A DNA stretch of 11,334 nucleotides from Dialister sp. UBA734 (GTDB lineage: Bacteria; Bacillota; Negativicutes; Veillonellales; Dialisteraceae), in the NCBI GenBank assembly GCA_002297935.1, contig DBLC01000025.1, positions 5,676-17,009 on the forward strand, written 5' to 3'. Below the pieces are notes generated by a model. The model saw nothing but the letters and a program-made list of their open reading frames with translations, was not told the DNA's origin and did no database searches. The stretch's first letter is position 1. Every line of letters starts with the position of its first letter. Positions 1 through 5,870 of the stretch are shown here, piece after piece. The position numbers were made by a program, and so were the translations under genes.

Positions 1-160
1 GGAAGGGGCGCACAAAATTTGAAAGCGCCCCTATACCCCTTATATATAAATCTTATCTCTAATAAAGTAAAATCCTACTGTTTTAATATATAATTTGCGG
101 CGCTTTATGAATTGTGCGCCGCTACCTTCACTACGCACTACGCATTACGCACTTCGCACT
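1..160. repeat. Twin-hairpin repeat element, copy 1 (truncated by window start)
   Basis: Hairpin at 5-31 (stem GGGGCGC/GCGCCCC, 13-nt loop), an AT-rich centre at 32-96, then an oppositely oriented hairpin at 97-122 (stem GCGGCGC/GCGCCGC, 12-nt loop). A tail of degenerate 7-bp units (TACGCAC, TTCGCAC) runs from 123 to 160. The left tail lies outside the window. The element stops 3 bases short of the stop codon of the exported-protein gene. The same architecture recurs at 711-928, 1563-1740, 4824-4972 and 7948-8180. No coding capacity is apparent beyond short repeat-encoded peptides. Confidence 0.85.
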
Positions 161-163
161 GAA

Positions 164-643
164 TTAATAGTTCTTCGACAACCGATACAGTGCCACGTAG
201 ATGTCGTCGGCTTCGTCTACCGGGTCGTCGTTTTTGCCTACGTAGGGCGCAGTGGGTTTGCCGTCTGGGGTGTAGGTGGCTTGGAGTTTGTTCAGGATGC
301 GGTACTTGATTTTCTGTCCGTACTGATCGGCGCCGACGGCGGTTTCGTACTGCTGGATGCATTCTACCATCCGATTATTTCCAAAGTCCGGATAGGTCAG
401 AGGGTCTTTGTAAATTTCTGCATAGAGGGTAGCGCGGATGATCGGAAGTTCGCCGGCGTTGATAGGGTCTCTTTCCAAGGTTTCGGTGTCAACGTAAACC
501 CGTTCTTCGTCGCTGGAGTACACCACCGCATAGCGGTCGTAGTTGTTCAGCATTTTGTCCGAGGTAACCGGTTTGGCGGCCCCCATGACCAGAGCCGGAG
601 CGGCTAAGGTAGCAGCCAGAGCTAGTGCAAAAATCTTTTTCAT
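164..643 (-). CDS. Small exported protein of unknown function (159 aa)
   Basis: The start at 643 is fixed by AAAGGAGG at 650-657, six bases upstream. The frame stays open to 775, but the extra 44 codons translate the repeat element and are not credible. Residues 1-22 form a Sec-type signal peptide: MKK, a hydrophobic Ala/Leu-rich core, and likely cleavage after the VMG-A region. The mature part, about 137 residues, is polar and acidic, without cysteines in a lipobox and without further membrane segments. Visible stretches are VVYSSDEERVYVDTETL near 38-55, then PIIRATLYAEIYKDP, and a C-terminal DDIYVALYRLSKNY. The layout (export signal followed by a YVDxETL strand and a short beta-rich domain) recalls small periplasmic or surface-adhesin-E-like proteins of Negativicutes, but I cannot assign a family. 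A possible -10 (TATGAT, 697-692) precedes it with no good -35. It is separated from its neighbours by repeat elements, so it is probably monocistronic. Confidence 0.8.
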   Translation of the reverse strand: MKKIFALALAATLAAPALVMGAAKPVTSDKMLNNYDRYAVVYSSDEERVYVDTETLERDPINAGELPIIRATLYAEIYKDPLTYPDFGNNRMVECIQQYETAVGADQYGQKIKYRILNKLQATYTPDGKPTAPYVGKNDDPVDEADDIYVALYRLSKNY

Positions 644-710
644 AGTAATCCTCCTTTGTATGGAATGAAAATGGATTGAATCAGATGGTATATCATATCG
701 CTTATTTAAA

Positions 711-928
711 ATGCGTAGTGCGAAGTGCGTAATGCGTAGTGGTGGTAGCGGTGCACAACTTATATAGCGCCGCAAATATATAATTGACAGCCGGTGACTG
801 GTGACTAGGAAAATACTATTTCCGTCACCAGTCTATCAGTCACCGATATAAAAAGAGAGTATTGGGGCGCTTCCAAATTTTATGCGCCCCTTCCACCATT
901 ACGCACTTCGCACTACGCATTACGCACT
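711..928. repeat. Twin-hairpin repeat element, copy 2, with nested heptamer hairpin
   Basis: Left tail of 7-bp units at 711-747. Hairpin at 748-773 (GCGGTGC/GCGCCGC, 12-nt loop, with one T-G pair that is a wobble only in the plus-strand RNA). The centre contains another inverted repeat at 793-844 (GGTGACT units around a short loop). Hairpin at 864-890 (GGGGCGC/GCGCCCC, 13-nt loop), then right tail 891-928. By the loop lengths this copy is inverted relative to copies 1, 3 and 5. Its right tail overlaps the 3' end of the cysteine-peptidase-like gene and supplies that gene's stop codon. Confidence 0.85.
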
Positions 929-1551
929 CTAACAAATCCTCCGCCAAATTTCGTCTTCTTCAGCCAGTTTCCCAAGTTGAAAGTATGGGCTTTGCCTTCA
1001 TCCCAGAGGGTGCAGAGGGTGCCTTCTTCTGTGGTTTCTAGTTTCACGATGGGCATCCAGTGCCAGTGGTAGGGAATGGGTTCGTCGCCGCTGTGAAGGT
1101 TGAGGAAGCCAATGGGGCAATCGGCTTCCAGGCCTTCGGAAATAAATTGTTCCACTTTGGGCAGTTTCGGTGCCAGGAAGCGGATAGACGGAACCGGCAA
1201 GGCTTCTACGGTGCCGCGGAGTCCTTTTTCTTTCATGTACGCTTCTAGGCCTTCTTTGAGCCAGCGGGTTTTATAGAGTCCGTGCATCCTGGGGGTGGCG
1301 TATGTCCAGAGGTCCAGCATGAGGGGCAGAGCGTCTTCGCGGTTCTTCACCGCCACGCCCCACTGTTTTCTTTCTATGTAGGCAGCCATGGTAGCCCCTA
1401 CGGTGGGGCCGCAACCTGCCATTTTTTGTCTATTTTCAGGGTACCATTCCTGGTTAAATCCCAGGACCGGTTTCCCTTCGTCCTCTACAGTCAGCCAATC
1501 GGGATGACGGATCTCACTTACAACCATATACTCAAAAATCCCCTTTTCCAT
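913..1551 (-). CDS. C39-like (papain-fold) cysteine peptidase-like protein (212 aa)
   Basis: Numbering is from the ATG at 1551. The motif RQKMAGCGPTVGATMAAY places Gln42 and Cys47 as in C39-like peptidases: an oxyanion-hole Gln a few residues before the nucleophilic Cys in a CGPT context. YHWHWMPIV (His162 or His164) and LWDEGKAHTF (Asp184) would complete a Cys-His-Asp triad. Length is normal for a stand-alone C39-like domain. There is no signal peptide, transmembrane segment or ABC-transporter domain, so it is probably cytosolic and not a bacteriocin-exporter peptidase. The substrate is unknown. An alternative start at 1527 (second Met) gives 204 aa; neither start has a strong Shine-Dalgarno. 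The frame continues to 1608 only by translating a repeat. The last residues (RVRNA) and the TAG are encoded by repeat element 2. The best promoter is inside element 3 (1680-1652). The fold is likely; peptidase activity is inferred. Confidence 0.75.
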   Translation of the reverse strand: MEKGIFEYMVVSEIRHPDWLTVEDEGKPVLGFNQEWYPENRQKMAGCGPTVGATMAAYIERKQWGVAVKNREDALPLMLDLWTYATPRMHGLYKTRWLKEGLEAYMKEKGLRGTVEALPVPSIRFLAPKLPKVEQFISEGLEADCPIGFLNLHSGDEPIPYHWHWMPIVKLETTEEGTLCTLWDEGKAHTFNLGNWLKKTKFGGGFVRVRNA

Positions 1552-1562
1552 AATCTCATACA

Positions 1563-1740
1563 ATGCGTAATGCGAAGTGCGTAGTGCGTAATGGTGGATG
1601 GGGCGCACAAATTTAAAAAGCGCCCCTATACCCCTGATATATAAAGGATACGCTATAACACAGCTATGTTAAATATCCAATATAATACTCGCGGCGCTAT
1701 ATAAATTGTGCGCCGCCACCACCACTACGCACTACGCACT
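1563..1740. repeat. Twin-hairpin repeat element, copy 3
   Basis: Left tail of 7-bp units (GTGCGTA, ATGCGAA) at 1563-1594. Hairpin at 1600-1626 (GGGGCGC/GCGCCCC, 13-nt loop), AT-rich centre, hairpin at 1691-1716 (GCGGCGC/GCGCCGC, 12-nt loop), right tail to 1740. It has the same orientation as copy 1. It fills the whole gap between the cysteine-peptidase-like gene and tcdA, and its last base falls in the tcdA stop codon. Confidence 0.85.
1652..1680 (-). promoter_or_regulatory. Candidate promoter inside repeat element 3
   Basis: On the minus strand, TTGGAT (1680-1675) and TATAGC (1657-1652) are 17 bases apart. This lies in the AT-rich centre of the element and points at the cysteine-peptidase-like gene, whose start is about 100 bases downstream. 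No other space for a promoter exists, because element and gene are adjacent. The hairpin at 1600-1626 would be in the 5' leader. Confidence 0.5.
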
Positions 1741-2441
1741 CAACTAATGCCTTCTTCTTTGAGCAATGCTCGCACTACGTAGGCCGCCATCATCATGCCG
1801 GAGACAGGGGGCACGAAGGAGATGGAACCCGGTGCGTGGCCTTCGCCGATGGGCTTGTGGGGCAGTTCTTTGGAATACACCACGGTCAGGTGGCGGACCC
1901 GGCGGTCTTTCAGTTCTTTTCTCATTTTCCGTGCCAAGTGGCAGACCGAAGTTTTGTTGATGTCTGCAATCTGCAGCATTTCCGGGCGGAGGCGGTTGCC
2001 GGTGCCCATGGAGGAAATTTCTGGAATTTTCAGTTTCCAGCAAATTTCCGCAATGGAAATTTTCGCCGGTACATCGTCAATGGCGTCGATGATGTAGTCG
2101 GCATGAAGGTTCTGGATGAATTCCACATCTCCCGGTTTGTAAAATACCGGCAAGGCCTTGGCGTCACAGTCCGGATTGACCCGATGGGCCCGTTCCACCA
2201 TGATTTCTGCTTTATTTCTACCAATGGTGGTGCGATCTGCCACCAGCTGGCGGTTCAAGTTGGTGATTTCCACTTCATCTTTATCGATAAAAATCAGATG
2301 GCCGATGCCAGCTCTCACCAGGGCTTCTGCCGCATAGGAGCCGACGCCGCCGATCCCGAAGACTACCACGGTTTTCTTGGCCAGTGCATTGACGCCCTTT
2401 TCATCGATGATGCGGGCGGTACGTGTAAAGATTGGATCCAT
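1740..2441 (-). CDS. tcdA: tRNA threonylcarbamoyladenosine dehydratase (TcdA/CsdL family, 233 aa)
   Basis: This E1-like (ThiF/MoeB superfamily) enzyme would use ATP to cyclise t6A to ct6A at position 37 of ANN-decoding tRNAs in the cytosol. Visible signatures: nucleotide-binding FGIGGVGSYAAEAL (residues 28-41), Asp53 at the end of the second strand, TNLNRQ (60-65) with the adenylate-contacting Asn/Arg, DAIDDV (119-124), SSMGTGNRLRPEM (143-155), and the family's C-terminal PGSISFVPPVSGMMMA. At 233 residues it is a little shorter than the E. coli protein (about 268). The start at 2441 is preferred over one 10 codons upstream because AGGAGG (2453-2448) sits six bases before it. It overlaps the VOC gene by one base (TAATG), so it is probably translated by coupling from that transcript. 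The stop codon touches repeat element 3. Confidence 0.92.
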   Translation of the reverse strand: MDPIFTRTARIIDEKGVNALAKKTVVVFGIGGVGSYAAEALVRAGIGHLIFIDKDEVEITNLNRQLVADRTTIGRNKAEIMVERAHRVNPDCDAKALPVFYKPGDVEFIQNLHADYIIDAIDDVPAKISIAEICWKLKIPEISSMGTGNRLRPEMLQIADINKTSVCHLARKMRKELKDRRVRHLTVVYSKELPHKPIGEGHAPGSISFVPPVSGMMMAAYVVRALLKEEGIS

Positions 2442-2812
2442 TATTTCCCTCCTGGAATGATTTCGAGCCAATAGCCGTCAGGGTCTACAATGAAATAGAT
2501 GCCCATGGCCGGATTTTCGTAGCAGATGCAGCCCATTTTTTCATGTTTCTCATGAGCAGCTTTCATGTCTTCCACCGCAAAAGCCAGGTGGAATTCATTT
2601 TCTCCCAGGTTGTACGGTTCTTTGCGATCCTTGAGCCAAGTCAGTTCCAGCAGGTGCGGCGTCACGCCGTCCCCCAAGTAGGCCAAAATAAAGGAGCCGT
2701 CGGGAGCCTTGAACTGGCGGACCACCTTCAGTCCTAAGGCTTCCTCATAAAAAGCGATACTTTTCTCTAAATCAAGTACGTTGAAATTGTTGTGGTTAAA
2801 CGTAAATTTCAT
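2441..2812 (-). CDS. VOC-family protein, glyoxalase I-like (123 aa)
   Basis: A single vicinal-oxygen-chelate unit with the beta-alpha-beta-beta-beta pattern twice. It aligns with E. coli-type glyoxalase I: HNNFNVLDLEKSIAFYEEALGL at the start, then LLELTW, EFHLAFAVED and DPDGYWLEIIP. The four metal ligands of GlxI are present as His7, Glu56, His75 and Glu117, so Ni/Co-dependent lactoylthiol lyase activity is plausible. Many VOC proteins with these ligands act on other substrates, and use of glutathione by this organism is not shown. The ATG at 2812 follows AAGGGAGAG at a good distance. It is first in a two-gene unit with tcdA. A possible -10 lies at 2859-2854. Probably cytosolic. Confidence 0.88.
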   Translation of the reverse strand: MKFTFNHNNFNVLDLEKSIAFYEEALGLKVVRQFKAPDGSFILAYLGDGVTPHLLELTWLKDRKEPYNLGENEFHLAFAVEDMKAAHEKHEKMGCICYENPAMGIYFIVDPDGYWLEIIPGGK

Positions 2813-2853
2813 GATTACTCTCCCTTTTCATATTTCTAAAAATCGATGTATTT

Positions 2854-2859
2854 AGTATA
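2854..2859 (-). promoter_or_regulatory. Possible -10 for the VOC/tcdA unit
   Basis: TATACT on the minus strand, about 40 bases before the VOC start codon. No convincing -35 is present. The expected -35 region falls in the AAGGTTATTATTCTGCC repeat (2868-2884), so an activator or altered spacing could be involved. Weak evidence. Confidence 0.3.
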
Positions 2860-2867
2860 ACACAAAA

Positions 2868-2940
2868 AAGGTTATTATTCTGCCTTGAACATTAATTAAC
2901 AACGCGGACAAACCGTTTTTATCAAGGTTATCATTCTGCC
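2868..2940. repeat. Pair of 17-bp direct repeats, AAGGTTATYATTCTGCC
   Basis: Two copies (2868-2884 and 2924-2940) differ at one base. A related copy lies in reverse complement near 6745-6762. They sit upstream of the VOC gene and next to the palindrome at 2963-3055, whose arms also contain AGGTTATA. They could be repeat-family fragments or protein-binding sites. Confidence 0.55.
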
Positions 2941-2962
2941 ATATCAAATTACCTAACAAAGC

Positions 2963-3055
2963 AAAATACCGCTATCCATAAGGTTATAAAAGATTATTCA
3001 GGTTATACATATAACCTCGAAATAACCTTTTATAACCCAATGATAGCGGTATTTT
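2963..3055. repeat. Long imperfect palindrome with ATACCGCT ends; likely bidirectional terminator-like structure
   Basis: Arms 2963-3007 and 3010-3055 pair over about 45 bases with a minimal loop. The outer ends are AAAATACCGCTATC and its complement; the inner part carries AGGTTATAAAAG and TATAACC words. Each strand ends its stem with a run of four T, so it could stop transcription in either direction. It lies downstream of the aldehyde dehydrogenase gene and upstream of the VOC gene. A second family member is at 6648-6719. The rest of 2813-3139 shows no gene. Confidence 0.65.
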
Positions 3056-3139
3056 CATTGTGTGGAAATATCGTCCATGGCAAGATAATAACCCATACTC
3101 ATAGGATATCATCACCATGCTAAATCATGCGTAAACGCA

Positions 3140-4627
3140 TTATTTAATATCATACATCCCGCTGACCCCTTCTTTGAGGTTAATGAAGATGTTTTTCATC
3201 TGGCTGTAGTGGTCCAGGATGACTTTATGGGTTTCGCGGCCGATGCCGGACTGTTTGTAGCCGCCAAACGGTGCGCCGGCAGGGAGGTCGTTGTAGGTAT
3301 TGACCCACATGCGGCCGGTGCGAACGCCGCGAGCCACTTTCATAGCGGTGTTGATGTTCTTGGTGAAGACAGCGCCGCCTAAGCCGTACACGCTGTCATT
3401 GGCCAGAGCGATGACTTCATCAGCAGTTTTGAATTTCTGTACCACAACGACTGGTCCAAAGATTTCTTCCTGGCAAACACGGCAGTTCGGGTTGTCGGTG
3501 ACCAGAATGGTTGGTTTCATGAAATAGCCTTTGTCGCAGCCGTTTTCGGTGTATCGTTCACCGCCGGTGATGAGCTTGGCCCCTTCTTCGACACCAATCT
3601 TCACGTAGTTCAGCACTTTATCCTGCTGGGATTTGTAAATCTGTGCGCCCAACTGGGTGGTCGGGTCGGTGGGGTCCCCGATCTTGACGGCTTCAAAGGT
3701 GGCTTTCAGATGGGAAATAAATTCGTCGAAAATGCCTTCCTGTACGAACAGGCGGGAGCCAGCGCAGCAAACCTGGCCCTGATTGAACAGGATACCCTTA
3801 CAAGCGCCGTCTACAGCCTGGAGCAGGTCGCAGTCGTCAAATACGATATTGGCAGATTTGCCGCCCAGTTCCAAGGTACATGGAATCAGTTTGTCGCAAG
3901 CAGCCTGGTATACGCCGTGGCCTACTTCGGTGGAACCGGTGAAGGCCAATTTGTCCAGGTCCGGATGATCCAGGAGCCACTGGCCGGATTTGGAGCCTTT
4001 GCCAGTGATGATATTGAGAACGCCCTTAGGCAGTACGTCCTGAATGAGACGAACCAGTTCCATCAGGGACAGAGAGGTATGAGAAGACGGTTTCATGACG
4101 ATGGTATTTCCTGCCGCCAGAGCCGGAGCCAGTTTCCAGCAAGCCATGGTGAATGGGAAGTTCCACGGAATGACCTGACCGACCACGCCGACCGGTTCAT
4201 GGAGAATGAGAGACATGGTGTTGTCATCGATCATGGAAGCACTGCCTTCCCAGGCACGGAGGCAGCCTGCGAAATACCGGAAATGATCGCTCCCCAGCGG
4301 TACGTCAGCCGCTTTGGTTTCACGAATCGGTTTGCCGTTGTCCAGTGTTTCTACCAAAGCCAGATGGTCCGCATTGGCATCGATGATGTCGGCGATTTTG
4401 AGGAGAATATTCTGTCTTTCAATCGGAGACGTCTTGGACCAAGCCGGCAGTGCTGCGCGAGCCGCTTTGACCGCTTTGTCTACATCGTCCTTGGTGGCTT
4501 CCGCAAAGAGAGCCAGCTCTTCCCCATTGGCCGGATTGTGTGCTGCAAATGTAGCACCGTCACCAGCCGGAACAAATTCACCATTGATAAAAAGACCATA
4601 CTGTTTCTGAATATTTGCATTTGTCAT
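3140..4627 (-). CDS. NAD(P)+-dependent aldehyde dehydrogenase (495 aa)
   Basis: Full-length class of the ALDH superfamily, oxidising an aldehyde to the carboxylate in the cytosol. Catalytic features: VIPWNFP with Asn156, Lys179 in MKPSS, the nucleotide-binding FTGSTEVG (229-236), general base Glu253 in LELGGKSAN, nucleophile Cys287 in NQGQVCCAGSR, Glu388 in EEIFGPV, and a PFGGYKQSGIGRE C-terminal motif near 453-465. Length matches the family (480-510). The sequence is of the AldB/ALDH2 kind rather than CoA-acylating, so acetaldehyde and similar aldehydes are plausible substrates; specificity is inferred. The residue equivalent to the NAD-ribose-binding Glu of ALDH2 appears to be Ser182, which may permit NADP+. 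The ATG at 4627 has AAAGGAG eight bases upstream. No partner gene is adjacent, so it is probably transcribed alone, ending near the palindrome at 2963-3055. Confidence 0.95.
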   Translation of the reverse strand: MTNANIQKQYGLFINGEFVPAGDGATFAAHNPANGEELALFAEATKDDVDKAVKAARAALPAWSKTSPIERQNILLKIADIIDANADHLALVETLDNGKPIRETKAADVPLGSDHFRYFAGCLRAWEGSASMIDDNTMSLILHEPVGVVGQVIPWNFPFTMACWKLAPALAAGNTIVMKPSSHTSLSLMELVRLIQDVLPKGVLNIITGKGSKSGQWLLDHPDLDKLAFTGSTEVGHGVYQAACDKLIPCTLELGGKSANIVFDDCDLLQAVDGACKGILFNQGQVCCAGSRLFVQEGIFDEFISHLKATFEAVKIGDPTDPTTQLGAQIYKSQQDKVLNYVKIGVEEGAKLITGGERYTENGCDKGYFMKPTILVTDNPNCRVCQEEIFGPVVVVQKFKTADEVIALANDSVYGLGGAVFTKNINTAMKVARGVRTGRMWVNTYNDLPAGAPFGGYKQSGIGRETHKVILDHYSQMKNIFINLKEGVSGMYDIK

Positions 4628-4746
4628 AGGAAAAACTCCTTTCGTAGATGAGAGGCTCCTTCTGCTGTCATTTGGGATCTATAACGCTCTTCAATAGTGA
4701 GGAGTGGTGTTAGTCCCATAACGGATTGTCGTACCACTGGAGTTTT

Positions 4747-4811
4747 ATACCGCTAGAGGTGCCCCCTCAGCCTTCGGCAGCTCCCCCGACAGGGGAGCCG
4801 AGACAGCGGTG
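4747..4811. repeat. Nested hairpin repeat with CTCCCC/GGGGAG stem
   Basis: The inner stem CTCCCC (4781-4786)/GGGGAG (4792-4797) is flanked by GGCAG/CCG and enclosed by ACCGCT (4749-4754)/AGCGGT (4805-4810). The C/G-rich inner part resembles a dispersed repeat often seen between genes in gut Firmicutes. It lies in the upstream region of the aldehyde dehydrogenase gene, on its likely leader strand, so an effect on that transcript is possible but not shown. Confidence 0.5.
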
Positions 4812-4823
4812 TAAACTTACTTA

Positions 4824-4972
4824 GGGGCCCACAATTCATATAGGGCCCCAATACCCCTTTTATAAAGGTTATGCGATTTACGTAGTTTCATACCTTTATA
4901 TTTTTTGCGGCGCTTCCAAATTTTATGCGCCGCCACCTTCATTTCTCACTTCTCACTTCTAACTTCTCACTT
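4824..4972. repeat. Twin-hairpin repeat element, copy 4 (variant tail)
   Basis: Hairpin at 4824-4849 (GGGGCCC/GGGCCCC, 12-nt loop), AT-rich centre, hairpin at 4907-4933 (GCGGCGC/GCGCCGC, 13-nt loop). The right tail (4934-4972) is built of a different 7-bp unit, TCTCACT/TCTAACT. No left tail is recognisable. By loop order it is inverted relative to copies 1, 3 and 5, like copy 2. It is the only copy not adjoining a gene end. Confidence 0.8.
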
Positions 4973-5141
4973 TTAAAGTGCCAAATGAACACCATAGGAA
5001 GCCATCTCTATGTATCAAGTAACGAGTAGAATGGTACGATTGTGCGATGATTCTACCCTGAAATAATCGAACAGCTAAAAGACTTTTCGATGCAACTCTG
5101 TATCCGCTAGTGCATCATACCAGATGAAAAGGGATACCATC

Positions 5142-5228
5142 GGTGACTGGTAGACTGGTGACTAGTGACTGGAAAAAGCACTACCAGCTACCAGTCACCA
5201 GTCACCAGTCACTAGTCCACCAATCACC
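5142..5228. repeat. Large hairpin made of degenerate heptamers (GTGACTG/CCAGTCAC)
   Basis: The left arm is built of GTGACTG, GTGACTA and GTAGACTG units (5142-5172). The right arm carries complementary CCAGTCA units (5183-5228), with a short A-rich loop between. Related units occur at 793-844, 5402-5430, 5724-5762 and 6318-6371. The family resembles the tails of the twin-hairpin elements in having a 7-bp period, but has a different word. Confidence 0.7.
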
Positions 5229-5329
5229 ATTTATAGTAATGGTATACATTTTACATCGAAATAGCCAAAGAAATACAACCTTTCATATTGTTCGATAGTC
5301 ACTTTCTTTTTTTGTAAGCTGTTGTGTAC

Positions 5330-5358
5330 ATTATAGCACTCTGTATCTAAATATTCAA
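5330..5358 (-). promoter_or_regulatory. Strong-looking orphan promoter, minus strand
   Basis: TTGAAT (5358-5353) and a perfect TATAAT (5335-5330) with 17-base spacing. The next annotated minus-strand gene is the aldehyde dehydrogenase, 0.7 kb downstream beyond two repeats. The transcript could instead be a small RNA, or carry a 23-codon frame (GTG at 5302, TAA at 5231), whose translation is unsupported by a clear Shine-Dalgarno. Confidence 0.5.
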
Positions 5359-5401
5359 GACTGTCGATGTAAATAGATGGCTATCAATAATGGGTAGGCT
5401 C

Positions 5402-5762
5402 GTGACTGGTAGCTAGTAGCTAGGCCCTAGGGATTCTCGAATGTACCTCTAAACGCTAGCATTGTTATCCACTAAAAATCCCCTTCCTTTGGAAGGGGAT
5501 AGGACTTGAGCGCAGCGAAAAGTCCAGGGGATAGCTTGCTTTAGCGATAGGAAAACATTTCCCTCTACGCCCTTAGGCGCCCTCTCTAGCGTTCTCTCCC
5601 ACTAACTCCAGGCGCCTATACGGTATCCCTCACCATGTATTTCATACCGCTACTGCGAGCTATCCCCCCCCTGCCCCCTTCAGCGAAAAAGGGTGAACGC
5701 TAGTAATTCTATCGCTATAAATTCTTAATCCTAGGGCCTAGCTACTAATCCCCAGTTACTAA
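5402..5762. repeat. Segment bounded by inverted TAGCTAGGCCCTAGG repeats
   Basis: AGTAGCTAGGCCCTAGG at 5415-5431 reappears in reverse complement at 5726-5745, both preceded on their outer side by GTGACTGG-like or GTAACTGG-like sequence. The interior (about 300 bases) has no recognised gene. It holds a GC-rich hairpin (5478-5500), GGCGCC pairs (near 5577 and 5612), three CGCTAG words and an ATACCGCT word (5644-5651). The layout resembles a small non-autonomous inverted-repeat element, but no transposase or target duplication was found. A third copy of the end sequence follows the Fur-family gene at 6351-6371. Confidence 0.5.
5473..5500 (-). terminator. Terminator-like hairpin, minus strand
   Basis: ATCCCCTTCC (5478-5487) and GGAAGGGGAT (5491-5500) form a perfect 10-bp stem with a 3-nt loop. 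On the minus strand it is followed by a T run. No minus-strand gene lies immediately upstream, so it may be part of the repeat rather than a working terminator. Confidence 0.4.
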
Positions 5763-5768
5763 AACTGC

Positions 5769-5796
5769 TTGCATTTTTCATAGAAATCTATATAAT
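5769..5796 (+). promoter_or_regulatory. Promoter of the Fur-family gene
   Basis: TTGCAT (5769-5774) and TATAAT (5791-5796) are separated by 16 bases. Transcription would begin near 5803, giving a leader of about 68 bases. The leader contains a perfect CGCTTA/TAAGCG inverted repeat (5836-5850), a possible operator or small hairpin just before the ribosome-binding site. No classical Fur, PerR or Zur box is obvious. Confidence 0.75.
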
Positions 5797-5870
5797 TTAG
5801 TTAGCATACTATTTGTTTGAAATCATTGCCTATTTCGCTTACTATAAGCGTGTACCTCAAGGAGATAGAT

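Larger units (their letters stand above)
4973..5400. other. Intergenic stretch without a recognised gene
   Basis: No frame here gives a family I recognise. The longest sensible fragments are about 18-23 codons. It contains the heptamer hairpin at 5142-5228 and a minus-strand promoter at 5358-5330. Words such as ATCGAACA, TTTCGATG and ATACCAT recur in inverted order on the two sides of that hairpin, suggesting an older, decayed inverted repeat around it. Confidence 0.5.

Noticed and set aside
5..31. Classical Rho-independent terminators at the twin hairpins
   Set aside because: Stems are short and GC-rich but are not followed by T runs on either strand; their paired, oriented design points elsewhere.
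644..775. Upstream extension of the exported protein by 44 residues
   Set aside because: It translates repeat element 2 and would bury the signal peptide; a strong Shine-Dalgarno marks the start at 643.
711..928. CRISPR array
   Set aside because: The repeated units are 7 bp with no unique spacers and no cas genes nearby.
3710..4651. Plus-strand open frame of 313 codons opposite the aldehyde dehydrogenase
   Set aside because: Lies wholly within the antisense of a full-length ALDH and shows no family motifs.
4981..5116. Decayed gene suggested by short fragments (18-19 codons) in two frames
   Set aside because: The fragments match no family I recognise and are within chance length.
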